A DNA stretch of 54,191 nt from JBCBWG01 sp039039985 (GCA_039039985.1 JBCCOV010000010.1:1-54191); one strand, 5' to 3'. Shown: positions 9,076 through 18,470, counted from the stretch's first letter. Numbers and translations: made by a program. The notes: generated by a model from the sequence alone, not told the origin.

Positions 9076-9927
9076 TCACGTCGGCTGATTTTTCCGTCGG
9101 GCCAGGAACGCCAGCCGCTCCAGCAGGTGCACGTCCTGCTCGTTTTTCAAAAGCGCGCCATGAAGCGGCGGTATCAGCTTGCGACTGTCGGTTTGCCGCA
9201 GATCGTCCGGTGAGACGTCCTCGTTCACTAACAGCTTGATCCAATCCAGCAATTCGGAAGTGGATGGCTTTTTCTTGAGCCCGGGCACCTCCCGAAGATC
9301 ATAAAAGATCCGCATGGCTTCCGAGATCAGGCGCCCCTTCAGCCCAGGAAAGTGCACTTCGACGATTTGCTCCATCGTCTCCTTGTCCGGGAACCGGATG
9401 AAGTGGAAGAAGCAGCGGCGCAAGAACGCGTCCGGCAGCTCTTTCTCGTTGTTCGACGTGATGATGACGATCGGTCGGTGGTGCGCTTTGATGGTTTCGC
9501 CCGTCTCGTAGACGTAGAACTCCATGCGATCCAGTTCTTGCAGCAGATCGTTAGGAAACTCGATATCAGCTTTGTCGATCTCATCGATCAGTAGCACAGG
9601 GCGATCTTGGTGCCGAAACGCGTCCCAGAGCTTGCCGCGCTTGATGTAATTGGCGACGTCCTCGACACGCGGGTCACCAAGCTGGCTGTCCCGCAGCCGG
9701 CTCACAGCGTCGTATTCGTAAAGCCCTTGCTGCGCCTTGGTTGTCGATTTGACGTGCCATTCCAGCAGCGGCGTCTCAAGCGCCTTGGCCACTTCGACCG
9801 CGAGCACGCTCTTGCCTGTCCCTGGCTCACCCTTGACCAGCAATGGCCGTTGCAACGTGATGGCCGCGTTTACGGCAATCTTCAGATCACTGGTTGCGAC
9901 GTATGACGTCGTACCGTCAAATTTCAT
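9076..9927 (-). CDS. MoxR-family AAA ATPase
   Basis: A 283-residue AAA+ ATPase of the MoxR/CoxD group, proposed to remodel client enzymes with a VWA partner. Walker A is GEPGTGKS at 33-40 and Walker B LLIDEID at 112-118. Sensor 1 is IITSNNEKELPDAFLRRC around 155-172, with the arginine finger expected in the last part. The length is normal for the family. The probable partner is the CoxE-like protein 3.4 kb downstream on the same strand. It is divergent from the dksA-like gene across a 216-bp promoter region. The start has only a weak Shine-Dalgarno sequence. Confidence 0.9.
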   Translation of the reverse strand: MKFDGTTSYVATSDLKIAVNAAITLQRPLLVKGEPGTGKSVLAVEVAKALETPLLEWHVKSTTKAQQGLYEYDAVSRLRDSQLGDPRVEDVANYIKRGKLWDAFRHQDRPVLLIDEIDKADIEFPNDLLQELDRMEFYVYETGETIKAHHRPIVIITSNNEKELPDAFLRRCFFHFIRFPDKETMEQIVEVHFPGLKGRLISEAMRIFYDLREVPGLKKKPSTSELLDWIKLLVNEDVSPDDLRQTDSRKLIPPLHGALLKNEQDVHLLERLAFLARRKNQPT

Positions 9928-10034
9928 GCATGTTGTCCGCGCTATGGGTCGGCAGTCGGAGAACGTCTCTTAACATTGCCGGTTTTGAACTCAAGATGGG
10001 GCACAATCATGCGTGAGCCGTTTGCGTCAACAAC

Positions 10035-10062
10035 TTGACAGTGCTAGGCGGCTTCTTAAAAG
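10035..10062 (+). promoter_or_regulatory. Candidate sigma-70 promoter for the dksA-like gene
   Basis: TTGACA at 10035-10040 and TAAAAG at 10057-10062 are separated by 16 bp. The -35 box is perfect and the -10 box matches four of six positions. A transcript would begin about 10070 and have a leader of about 75 bases before the GTG at 10144. Confidence 0.55.
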
Positions 10063-10143
10063 CAAGGCACGGATTTTGCTGTTTGGTATACGGGCATATA
10101 CGACAAAGGCCCGTTCGGGAACCACGCATTCGCGGAGCATGAC

Positions 10144-10644
10144 GTGAGCAAGGGTGTCGACACAATGACCACCGGCAAACGCCGCGCTGCTGAATCTCCA
10201 CCAGACAGCGCAAATCCGGATCAGCGCCAGCTGCCCGAACTACCTGAGGGCTATCGGCCAAGCGATTCCGAGCCGTTCATGAACGAACGCCAGCTCGCCT
10301 ATTTTCGGAACAAACTCTACCACTGGCGCGAGGAAATCATTCGCCAAACCCGGGAAACCATTGAGGGTTTGAACGCGGATACGTCCCAGCACGCGGACCT
10401 GACAGACCGGGCAAGTTCGGAAACCGACCGTGCGCTTGAGCTGCGTGCGCGGGACCGCCAGCGTAAGCTCGTTTCCAAGATCAATGCCGCGCTCAAGCGA
10501 ATTGATGACGGAAGTTACGGGTATTGTGAGGAAACCGGCGACCCGATTAGCCTTCGACGACTTGAGGCGCGTCCGATCGCTACGCTTTCGATCGAGGCGC
10601 AGGAACGCCATGAACGGCGGGAAAAAGTCTACCGAGACGATTAA
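10144..10644 (+). CDS. dksA: DksA/TraR-family RNA polymerase-binding protein, mostly without zinc cysteines
   Basis: A 166-residue DksA homologue, expected to enter the RNA polymerase secondary channel and, with ppGpp, tune rRNA and biosynthetic promoters. The coiled-coil tip motif DxxDxA is intact (D85, D88, A90 in DLTDRA). In the C-terminal globular region the four zinc cysteines are reduced to one: CEET replaces CxxC and SIEA replaces the second CxxC, which I recall as typical of alphaproteobacterial DksA. The GTG at 10144 has GGAG at 10134-10137; an ATG at 10165 is an alternative start. Three bases before the GTG an ATG opens a two-codon frame (ATG ACG TGA) overlapping the start. Confidence 0.88.
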   Translation: MSKGVDTMTTGKRRAAESPPDSANPDQRQLPELPEGYRPSDSEPFMNERQLAYFRNKLYHWREEIIRQTRETIEGLNADTSQHADLTDRASSETDRALELRARDRQRKLVSKINAALKRIDDGSYGYCEETGDPISLRRLEARPIATLSIEAQERHERREKVYRDD

Positions 10645-10782
10645 TTCCATTATTAAGTATAATACACATTTCGCGCGCAGTTCTTTGGCTGTTGCTTTGT
10701 GTCAAAAAGAGAATATCTGTGCCAATAGCGCAGATTTCTAGGTGCTTTAAGACATCCCGCTGATGCCGGTTTGGCGAACATG

Positions 10783-13404
10783 CTATCGGGGTGATTTGGC
10801 CCGTGCCGGATCAAACTCGGTCACGCGCGACGGGGGTTGATCGCCAGTCGGTTCGGCTGGGGCTGAGGCCGGCGCACCGCCGGCAGCGCTTTTGATCAGT
10901 TCTGCCGCGCGACGCTCTAACGTTGCCCGTGTCATCGCAGATCGGATGCCATCGAGATCGCGCAAGTGAATGTCTTGCTGCGGGAACGGAATCTCGATGT
11001 CTGCATCGCGAAAGGCTTTAACAACGCCGAGCAGGATCTCCGTCTTGGCCGAGAGCATGCTGTTCACGTTCGGGATGTAGGCGCGAACGGTGAAATCCAG
11101 CGAACTCGCGCCTAAGCCTTCAAAAGCAATAAACGGTGCAGGATGTTGGAGCACCGACGGGCAGTTTTCGGCAACCTCTCTCAGGATCGCAATCACTTGA
11201 TCGGGATTGGCGTCGTACGATGCGCCAACCGGCACGACCACACGACCAAGCGTGTTGCGATGCGTCCAGTTCTGTACTGTGCCGCTGATGAGTTCGGAAT
11301 TCGGAAGAATAAGGCTGGCGCGGTCGAACGTCTCGATTTCAGTTGATCGCACGCTGATGCGGCGCACGTGGCCTTGGTGATCACCAACAACGATCCAGTC
11401 GCCGACCTTGATCGGGCGCTCAACCAGCAGGATCAACCCCGATACGAAATTGTTGACAATGGACTGGAGGCCAAAGCCGATCCCGACCGACAGCGCACCC
11501 GCGATGATTGCGATGTTAGTCACGTCGAGCCCGGCGTATGAAATCGCCGCGAGAACAGCCAGCGCAACGCCGGCATAGCCCATAAACTGGTGGATCGAAT
11601 GCGCGAGGCCGGGATCCACGCGCTGCGGCGCAAGCCAGGATGTCTTCATCCACCGCTGGATCAGGCGTGTCGCGAGGATCAAGCCGACGAAAATTGCAAC
11701 CGCAAGTAGAATGCGGGCCGGCGAGATATGAATCTGGCCGACTTCAAACCCAAAGATGAGCGTCCGCGTCCATCCGGCAATGTCGGCGGACGAAAACCCC
11801 CACGACAGCAACAGGATTGGCACGGCGATCAGGAACATGAGGCCGTTGAGAATCCACGCCAATGGCCGGGCAACACGCGGGCCGCGAACGGCGTCAAGCC
11901 AGCTGGCGGATGCGGAGGCTGACGCAGCTGCGACATCTGGCTCGTCGTCGAAAGACGTGACGGCCGCGATGGCGCGATGGATGAGGAATACCGCTAAGCC
12001 GCCGGTTGCAAGCAGCATCACCTGGCTCATGACGAAGCGGCCAAGCGCCAGGTAGCCCAGCATGGATGCGACCACCACGCCAATTGCTGTCGCGTAGGTG
12101 GGGATCTTCAGCCAGCTCAAGATGCGTCCGAGTAGGCGGCCGCCTTCTGTGGCTTCTGCGCGTTCGACAGGCGTGTTGATCAACACAACCAGAAGTGTGG
12201 CAAACGCCAGATTGATCAACAGTGCGGATGTGATCACGACCGAGTCCGGAAGGCTGAGAGCCTGGCCGCTTGCAACAACGACATGATCGATGCCCCAGAC
12301 CAGCGTGAGGAGATGCACAATCAGGCTGATGCGGGCGGCACTGACGCTGTCGACACCGACAAGCCGCATGCGCGGTTGCGCCGGGAGAAGAACAGCACGC
12401 GCAAGTGCGGCAACGACGACGTAGGTCGCGAACACCGTCAACAGCGCCGCCAAAATTGGTGTGATTTGCCAGTTCGTGAGATCTAGCGCGACGATACAAA
12501 CGGTCAGGAAGACACCGGCTATCAAGCGCGGTGCGGCAAATGCAGGCGCGATAAAGGCCGCGATTTTCGTGCGTCGCAGGAAACTCAGCGGCTCGTCGTC
12601 ATCTGATGTGCCAAGGCTCTCGAAGCGACGTTGCACCCAGGCGTCGCGGACATGCACAAGCGCACCGTACAGCACACCGGTGAGCACGATCAGCAAGAGT
12701 ACAATGAGACCCGACGCAGCCAATTGGCCGAACCAGGTGCCGATAACGGTTTGAAACTGCCGAAGTGCCGTTCGCCCTTCATTGGAGACTGCGCGACCGA
12801 TGGCCGGCACCAGCGGCTCTGACGCGCGGCTCAGGAGATTTCGGGTCACAAGCGCGCGGCGGCGTCCTTGAACCCGCGCCAACAGCTGTGCCGCGCGCTC
12901 GTCCGTGAGTTGGAGGCGTTTTGTTGCACCTTCGATGTCGGTCAAGGCTGTGTTGAGTTTTGCCCGTTCGGCCTTGATCTCGTCGCTCTCGGCCCGCTCT
13001 CCGTCCTTCGGCGGTGGACCCAAACGCGAAATCTGCGCGTCAATGCGGGGCCCGATCGGCGCGAGGTTGCCGAGTACGATTGAGATATCCGCCCGTAACG
13101 CTTCGATGTCAGCTTGTGTCGCCGTAAGCCCGAGCGGGTCGTTGACCAGGCGTTCTGCCGCATGGGTCAGACGTTGCAATTGGAGCGGCAGGCGCTGGAC
13201 GTCGCGAGCCAGTTCGTCCGACATCCGGATCGTGGCGGCCGATGCAGGCTGATTTGGCGCGGATGACGGCGGCTCAGATGTCGCTTGCGCAGGCGTATTG
13301 AAAGGCTGGGCATCAGCAGCGCCCACGTTCACGGCGTGGCTGACTGCGCAAAGCGTCAGGACCAGACCGACAATCGTGATCACTCTCAAGCGCGTCCAGT
13401 TCAT
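10783..13404 (-). CDS. Large MscS-family mechanosensitive channel with periplasmic N-terminal domain (DUF3772 type)
   Basis: An 873-residue inner membrane protein. It has a signal or first membrane segment at the N-terminus (ITIVGLVLTLCAVSHAVNVGA). A periplasmic region of roughly 200 residues with coiled-coil character follows (ADIEALRADI, ERAKLNTALTDIE). Then come about ten membrane helices and, near residues 610-790, the conserved MscS pore and beta domains: the glycine/alanine-rich pore helix AIIAGALSVGIGFGLQSIVN, then NFVSGLILLVERPIKVGDWI. It should open under hypo-osmotic membrane tension. ATG 13404 is preferred over the in-frame GTG 13425 because CAGGGA lies nine bases upstream of it. 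The last 60 residues are Ala/Pro-rich and probably disordered. Confidence 0.9.
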   Translation of the reverse strand: MNWTRLRVITIVGLVLTLCAVSHAVNVGAADAQPFNTPAQATSEPPSSAPNQPASAATIRMSDELARDVQRLPLQLQRLTHAAERLVNDPLGLTATQADIEALRADISIVLGNLAPIGPRIDAQISRLGPPPKDGERAESDEIKAERAKLNTALTDIEGATKRLQLTDERAAQLLARVQGRRRALVTRNLLSRASEPLVPAIGRAVSNEGRTALRQFQTVIGTWFGQLAASGLIVLLLIVLTGVLYGALVHVRDAWVQRRFESLGTSDDDEPLSFLRRTKIAAFIAPAFAAPRLIAGVFLTVCIVALDLTNWQITPILAALLTVFATYVVVAALARAVLLPAQPRMRLVGVDSVSAARISLIVHLLTLVWGIDHVVVASGQALSLPDSVVITSALLINLAFATLLVVLINTPVERAEATEGGRLLGRILSWLKIPTYATAIGVVVASMLGYLALGRFVMSQVMLLATGGLAVFLIHRAIAAVTSFDDEPDVAAASASASASWLDAVRGPRVARPLAWILNGLMFLIAVPILLLSWGFSSADIAGWTRTLIFGFEVGQIHISPARILLAVAIFVGLILATRLIQRWMKTSWLAPQRVDPGLAHSIHQFMGYAGVALAVLAAISYAGLDVTNIAIIAGALSVGIGFGLQSIVNNFVSGLILLVERPIKVGDWIVVGDHQGHVRRISVRSTEIETFDRASLILPNSELISGTVQNWTHRNTLGRVVVPVGASYDANPDQVIAILREVAENCPSVLQHPAPFIAFEGLGASSLDFTVRAYIPNVNSMLSAKTEILLGVVKAFRDADIEIPFPQQDIHLRDLDGIRSAMTRATLERRAAELIKSAAGGAPASAPAEPTGDQPPSRVTEFDPARAKSPR

Positions 13405-13637
13405 TGCGATGTTCCCTGCTGACACACGCGGTCGATGCCCTCATTTGATCCGAGAACGAAGCTGCAACAAGCGGTTATGGTCACGCAAGCACGGCCAGAC
13501 AAGCCAATGCGACGCGCCTCCGCACGCGCTCGGCGCTCTGAACTCCACGTTTCAACAACGCTGCAACCGCTGTGCCGGTTCCTACGGCCTGCCTCTCACA
13601 GGACGTTTACGCGAACGCGGCACGACGCAGGTCACCG

Positions 13638-14006
13638 TTACTCTCCGACCGCTTGCGGCCGGTGCAGTGCGGAATGAACAACACGGGGCGCCTTGGCGTC
13701 TGAGCCGCGACCGAGCCGCTCTCCACCGTGTTCGATCCCGCTTTCCACAACAATGTCAATTGGCCCGCCGATCATGATGAGATGCTCGACACCGTCTCGT
13801 CGCACAATCATCAGCTTGCGGCGTCCGTCCAGGTTCGTTTCCTCAACAAGCCCCAATCGCTTCGCCGGTTTGTCGTGAAACAGTCCACTTCCGAACGCGA
13901 CCCCGGTGCCGCCCGTACGCACGTAACCGCGAACCAGCATGCCTGCGACGGCAATCAAGCCGACGATAAATACGAAGAAGAAGAGCCAGGACAGAATATC
14001 CATCAT
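13638..14006 (-). CDS. Small FliO-like membrane protein
   Basis: A 122-residue protein with one transmembrane helix (residues about 4-27) and a cytoplasmic FliO/MopB-like domain. The diagnostic part is RRKLMIVRRDGVEHLIMIGG at 62-81, matching the LxxLRRDDxEHLLLIGG pattern of FliO, a small accessory of the flagellar export apparatus. The last 30 residues are polar. Two ATGs are adjacent (14006 and 14003), with GGGGAT a few bases upstream. The gene is divergent from cckA. No other flagellar gene is present, so a flagellar role is inferred only from the domain. The 233 bp between it and the MscS gene show nothing recognisable. Confidence 0.65.
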   Translation of the reverse strand: MMDILSWLFFFVFIVGLIAVAGMLVRGYVRTGGTGVAFGSGLFHDKPAKRLGLVEETNLDGRRKLMIVRRDGVEHLIMIGGPIDIVVESGIEHGGERLGRGSDAKAPRVVHSALHRPQAVGE

Positions 14007-14312
14007 TGCACATCCCCGGTGCCCGAATAGGCTGTGGCAGTGTTAAGAGTGTTCGTTTCTAGAAGTGCGGCCACACGGTCAAGTGCCGTCGCGCACCTGC
14101 CCCCAAAACCCTGTGTTCTGTGACCCTGCGCCCCGCCCGTGCACGTCACGTTTGGCGAATCGTATTCGACATCAGAATCTGGCACGCTCAAGAATGACGC
14201 TCGGATTCCGGGAAAATTAACGAAGGTGTCTCAAGTGTTGTCACATGCTCCACCGTATTGGAGCAAAAGCTTGAGCGTGAACTATGGGCCCCGAGCTCAC
14301 CGGAAAGTTGGT

Positions 14313-16910
14313 ATGCCGCGTATCAAAAGTGTCGTCCCGACAGTACAAGTCACTGTTGACCAAGAGAATCGGCTAGCGTCTCTCGCCATGAGCGATGCGC
14401 AAATACTCGGAGCCAATAGGCGTGCACACCAACCTGGCAATCTGCCGAAAGGCGGCTGGGTCATGGCGGCCGTCGGTGTGCTCATTTGCGGAACGGCCGT
14501 TCTCGCCTTTCTCACATCGTCTTCGGCGGCGCCGGGTGTGCTGACACTCCTCGGCGTATTTGCCGCGCTGGGCATCTTTTTTGTGTTCGGCCTGCTCGCG
14601 GGGCATATCCGCCTTACGGCACGGACCGAGAGCGACGACGTCATCGCGGCTGCGGTCGACAACGTGGACAACGCCTTAGTCGTAACGGCGCGTGACGGCA
14701 CCGTGGTTTTCGCGAATTCGGCCGCGGAAGCCACATTCCGGTGGTCACCGAATGTCCAGTCCATGGCGCTTGAGCGCGTGTTTGCCGGCAGCACGGCCGG
14801 CAACGAGGCCTACTTCAGATTGATGCGCGCGCTCGACCGTGGCGCAACGCGTCGCGAGGTCGTCTCGCTTTCCGACCTACCAATCCGACGCGGAGAAACC
14901 ATTCTGCGTGTGACCGTGCGGCCGTTGGACGCGAGATACGCGGCGACTGCGCTGGATGGCGGCGGCGTGTGGACGATCGAGGACCTTACGCAGGATCGCT
15001 TGCGTGAACGCCACGTCCGCGAACAACTCGAGAAACGGCTCGCGGTGTTTCAGTCCCTACCGGCTGGCCTGCTGGTTGCGGAGGCCTCGGGGCGCATCGT
15101 GTACGCCAATCCGCAGCTTTGTTCGTGGCTTGGACTGGACTGGGATCCGCGCACGCGCGAATTGAACCTGTCAGACTTGGTCACCACCGACGGAGTTGAG
15201 CTTCTCACAGGTATCGCTGCGGCATCTGACGAGATCGACACGGCACCGACAATCGATCTGGACTTGATCCGAGATGACGGAACGATCTGGCCGGCGACAT
15301 TGCTGGTGCAGCCGGCTGGCCCCGCTTACGGCGCTATAACAGCCCTCGTTCTAGATCGAGATACCCGCATTGCTGAGCGATCGTCAGTCGATGAGCCACT
15401 GGCGACGGAGAGCTTTGCTCAGTTTTTCCGGTCGGCACCGTTCGGGATCGGAGTCATCTCGGCGGACCGCATGGTCCACAGTTCCAACGCTGCGTTTTCG
15501 CGACTGCTCTTCGATCCGGCAACGAATCGCAATCGCGATGCTCTCACGGTCCTAGGCCGCGGCCTCGACCAGAGCGCGCGTGATGCGGTCTCACAAGCCC
15601 TAGAAGACGCCTTGCAAGGCAAAGCAAACATCGCGCCGATGGAAGTGTCGATTGGCGAGGATGCGCTGAATACGCGTCGGCTGTTTTTCGCGCCGTTGTC
15701 TCGGAGTTCGCAAGCCGTGGTCTACGTGCTTGACGCGACCGAGCAAAAGGCGCTGGAGATGAAGTTTGCGCAAAGCCAGAAAATGGAGGTTGTCGGCAAT
15801 CTTGCAGGTGGGATTGCGCATGACTTCAATAACGTGATGACAGCGATTATCGGCTTTGCCGACTTGCTGTTGGGCACGCACCGGCCGGGCGACCCGGCCT
15901 ACCAGAACATCAAGGAAATCCGCTCAAGCGCGGACCGCGCTTCCGATCTGGTGCACAACCTGCTTGCCTTCTCGCGCCAACAACAGTTGCAACCCCAGGT
16001 GCTGCAGTTGCAGGAGCTGGTCACGGATGTCTCCGTGATGGTCAAACGCGCACTTGGCGAGCACATCGAACTCAAGATCCACTCCGGCCGTGACCTGTGG
16101 TTTGTGAAGGCAGACCGGGGCGAACTAACGCGGGTGATTATGAACCTTGCCGTCAACGCCCGCGATGCGATGGCAGATGGCGGCACGTTGACGATCCGGA
16201 CCAAAAACGTGTCCGAGCGTGAGTCGCGGCGTCTGGCGAAGCAGGGCATGACGCAAGGTCCTTACGTCCTGATCGAGGTCGAGGATACCGGCGTTGGCAT
16301 GTCGTCGGATGTGCTCGACAAAGTGTTCGAGCCGTTCTTCACAACCAAGGCGGTTGGCAAAGGAACCGGTCTTGGCCTGTCGACCGTCTATGGCATCGTC
16401 AAGCAAACCGGCGGCTTCGTGTATCCGGAGAGCACGCCGGGTGAGGGGACGGTTTTCCGTATCTATCTGCCGCGCGTTGAAGCCGACACCCGTGATGTCG
16501 ATACCGATACGGCGCAGGAGCGCCCTCAAGGCGACCTGACCGGGACCGGCCGGGTGCTTGTCGTGGAAGACGAAGACGCTGTGCGGCGTTTCGCCGTCGA
16601 GGCGCTCAAGCGCCAGGGCTACGACGTCGCATCCGCTTGCGACGGCGTGGAAGCGCTCGAGATTCTTGAGGACAATGGCTACGCGGTCGATCTGATCGTC
16701 AGCGATGTGAAAATGCCGGAACTTGACGGGCCGGCCCTATTGGATCGGGTGCGCAAAGTGCGGCCTGAATTGAAGTTTGTATTTGTCTCCGGCTACGCAG
16801 ATGATGGCTTCTCATCGTCACTCGAATCGGACCCTCACAGCACGTTCCTGCCAAAACCATATTCGCTGGCGAAGATCGCTGCGACGGTGAAAGAGCGGTT
16901 CGGGGGGTAG
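14313..16910 (+). CDS. cckA: Hybrid sensor histidine kinase CckA
   Basis: CckA starts the CckA-ChpT-CtrA/CpdR phosphorelay controlling the alphaproteobacterial cell cycle. This 865-residue protein has two transmembrane helices (about 47-67 and 76-97). PAS-type regions follow from about 110 and 250, then a HisKA domain with H503 in GGIAHDFNN, an HATPase domain (VMNLAVNARDAM, GTGLGLSTVYGIV) and a C-terminal receiver domain with phospho-acceptor D798 in LIVSDVKMPE. Family context and position just upstream of recA agree. The start is uncertain: ATG 14313 has GGAAAG five bases upstream, but the frame is open to a GTG at 14139, and ATG 14388 is also possible. A CGACGACG/CGTCGTCG inverted repeat follows the stop. 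Confidence 0.9.
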   Translation: MPRIKSVVPTVQVTVDQENRLASLAMSDAQILGANRRAHQPGNLPKGGWVMAAVGVLICGTAVLAFLTSSSAAPGVLTLLGVFAALGIFFVFGLLAGHIRLTARTESDDVIAAAVDNVDNALVVTARDGTVVFANSAAEATFRWSPNVQSMALERVFAGSTAGNEAYFRLMRALDRGATRREVVSLSDLPIRRGETILRVTVRPLDARYAATALDGGGVWTIEDLTQDRLRERHVREQLEKRLAVFQSLPAGLLVAEASGRIVYANPQLCSWLGLDWDPRTRELNLSDLVTTDGVELLTGIAAASDEIDTAPTIDLDLIRDDGTIWPATLLVQPAGPAYGAITALVLDRDTRIAERSSVDEPLATESFAQFFRSAPFGIGVISADRMVHSSNAAFSRLLFDPATNRNRDALTVLGRGLDQSARDAVSQALEDALQGKANIAPMEVSIGEDALNTRRLFFAPLSRSSQAVVYVLDATEQKALEMKFAQSQKMEVVGNLAGGIAHDFNNVMTAIIGFADLLLGTHRPGDPAYQNIKEIRSSADRASDLVHNLLAFSRQQQLQPQVLQLQELVTDVSVMVKRALGEHIELKIHSGRDLWFVKADRGELTRVIMNLAVNARDAMADGGTLTIRTKNVSERESRRLAKQGMTQGPYVLIEVEDTGVGMSSDVLDKVFEPFFTTKAVGKGTGLGLSTVYGIVKQTGGFVYPESTPGEGTVFRIYLPRVEADTRDVDTDTAQERPQGDLTGTGRVLVVEDEDAVRRFAVEALKRQGYDVASACDGVEALEILEDNGYAVDLIVSDVKMPELDGPALLDRVRKVRPELKFVFVSGYADDGFSSSLESDPHSTFLPKPYSLAKIAATVKERFGG

Positions 16911-17018
16911 CGTGTTACGACGACGTGGCCACTGTTCGTTGCGTCGTCGCGTTGCGTTGGGTTTCGTTGTCTCAAGAGCACGCGCGACTCGTGCGGTAAG
17001 TCGCGTTGATGTGCATAG

Positions 17019-17047
17019 CTTGAAGTATCGTACACAACTTGAAGTAT
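17019..17047 (+). repeat. Direct repeat in the recA promoter region
   Basis: The decamer CTTGAAGTAT occurs at 17019-17028 and 17038-17047, a period of 19 bases, about 130-155 bp upstream of recA. Each copy contains a TTGAAG -35-like box. It may be a small tandem duplication; a regulatory role is speculative. Confidence 0.4.
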
Positions 17048-17105
17048 AGAGTGTATACGGATATTAAGGCAGCTGCGGCGGCATACGTTTGAGGTTTGTC
17101 TTCGA

Positions 17106-17120
17106 GAACAAATGGTGTAC
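17106..17120 (+). promoter_or_regulatory. SOS (LexA) box-like site upstream of recA
   Basis: GAACAAATGGTGTAC fits the alphaproteobacterial LexA consensus GAAC-N7-GTTC with a single mismatch (GTAC). It lies 54 bp before the recA start codon, where an SOS operator is expected. Confidence 0.6.
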
Positions 17121-17174
17121 ATTTGAGGTGGGATTGTGATTCACCTCGAATGATGAGGACAGACGGAGGCGCAA

Positions 17175-18296
17175 ATGACGACACCACAGCTGCGTGTGAT
17201 CGAGGGGAACAAGGTGGATAAGCAGAAAGCTCTTGAGGCTGCGCTTGCCCAGATCGAGAAAGCCCACGGCAAGGGCTCGATCATGAAGCTTGGCGCCAAT
17301 GATCATTCGATCGACGTCGAGGCGATCCCAACTGGGTCGCTGGGGCTCGACATCGCACTTGGAATCGGCGGCCTGCCGAAAGGGCGGATTATCGAGATTT
17401 ACGGGCCGGAATCGTCCGGTAAGACGACGCTTGCGCTTCATGTTGTTGCGGAGGCTCAGAAACGTGGCGGCATTTGCGGGTTCGTCGATGCCGAGCATGC
17501 GTTGGATCCGGTCTACGCGCGCAAGCTTGGGGTGCAGGTCGAAGACCTTTTGATTTCGCAACCCGACACGGGTGAGCAGGCCCTGGAAATTGCAGACACG
17601 TTGGTGCGCTCCGGCGCAGTCGACGTATTGGTGGTCGATTCGGTTGCCGCCCTGACGCCGAAGGCTGAACTCGACGGTGAAATGGGCGACAGCCTGCCAG
17701 GATTGCAGGCGCGACTGATGAGCCAGGCTTTGCGGAAACTGACCGCGTCGATTTCGAAGTCCGGCTGCATGGTCATTTTCATCAACCAGATTCGCCTGAA
17801 GATCGGTGTGATGTTCGGCAATCCGGAAACGACGACGGGCGGCAATGCGCTGAAGTTCTATTCGTCTGTTCGTCTCGACATTCGCCGGATCGGGCAAATT
17901 AAGGATCGCGACGAGCCTGTCGGCAACCAGACGCGCGTCAAAGTCGTCAAGAACAAGGTGGCGCCGCCGTTCAAGCAGGTCGAGTTCGACATCATGTACG
18001 GCGAGGGCATCTCGAAAGTCGGCGAAATTGTCGATCTGGGTGTCAAAGCTGGTGTGGTCGACAAGTCGGGCGCCTGGTTCGCGTATGACGGGAATAAGAT
18101 TGGCCAGGGTCGTGAAAATGCGAAGTCTTTCCTGCGCGAAAATCCGTCGATTGCGCGCAAGATTGAGCAGTCGGTTCGTCAGAAATCCGGGTTGATCGAG
18201 GAAGGCATGCTTGGTGAGCCGGAACCCGATGACGACGTTACGATCGATGAAGACGGCGTTATCGTTGAAGAGCGGCCACCGCGGAAAAAGGCATAG
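17175..18296 (+). CDS. recA: Recombinase RecA
   Basis: RecA forms ATP-dependent filaments on single-stranded DNA, catalyses strand exchange and triggers LexA self-cleavage. The 373-residue protein is full length. Walker A is GPESSGKT at 77-84. The conserved LLISQPDTGEQAL, VVDSVAALTPKAELDGEMGD and FINQIRLKIGVMFGNPETT stretches are all intact. The C-terminus is acidic (EPDDDVTIDED) before a basic end, as in other RecA proteins. The start is supported by GGAGGC nine bases upstream. An SOS-box-like site precedes the gene, so DNA-damage induction is likely. Confidence 0.98.
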   Translation: MTTPQLRVIEGNKVDKQKALEAALAQIEKAHGKGSIMKLGANDHSIDVEAIPTGSLGLDIALGIGGLPKGRIIEIYGPESSGKTTLALHVVAEAQKRGGICGFVDAEHALDPVYARKLGVQVEDLLISQPDTGEQALEIADTLVRSGAVDVLVVDSVAALTPKAELDGEMGDSLPGLQARLMSQALRKLTASISKSGCMVIFINQIRLKIGVMFGNPETTTGGNALKFYSSVRLDIRRIGQIKDRDEPVGNQTRVKVVKNKVAPPFKQVEFDIMYGEGISKVGEIVDLGVKAGVVDKSGAWFAYDGNKIGQGRENAKSFLRENPSIARKIEQSVRQKSGLIEEGMLGEPEPDDDVTIDEDGVIVEERPPRKKA

Positions 18297-18337
18297 CGGC
18301 ACGATCGTCCGCTGTTTTGCATTACTGGCCCATGCGC

Positions 18338-18381
18338 GCAGCCTTACGTGATGCAGCCTTAAGCGAGCAACCTTAAGTGAC
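18338..18381 (+). repeat. Three imperfect 15-bp tandem units
   Basis: The units are GCAGCCTTACGTGAT, GCAGCCTTAAGCGAG and CAACCTTAAGTGAC, in register at a period of 15 bases, sharing a CCTTA core. They begin 42 bp after the recA stop codon. Confidence 0.6.
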
Positions 18382-18470
18382 ATGCCGGCGCGGCCGTCCA
18401 TCTCCGTGATTTTATGGGCGCGCCGAATGTGTACAGAGCTGTTTCTCGGAGTTTCAGAAAGGCGACGCGT

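Noticed and set aside
17064..18401. 445-residue open frame antisense to the whole of recA
   Set aside because: It lies entirely over recA in a GC-biased codon phase that suppresses stops, has no family resemblance and no ribosome-binding site; recA itself is unambiguous.
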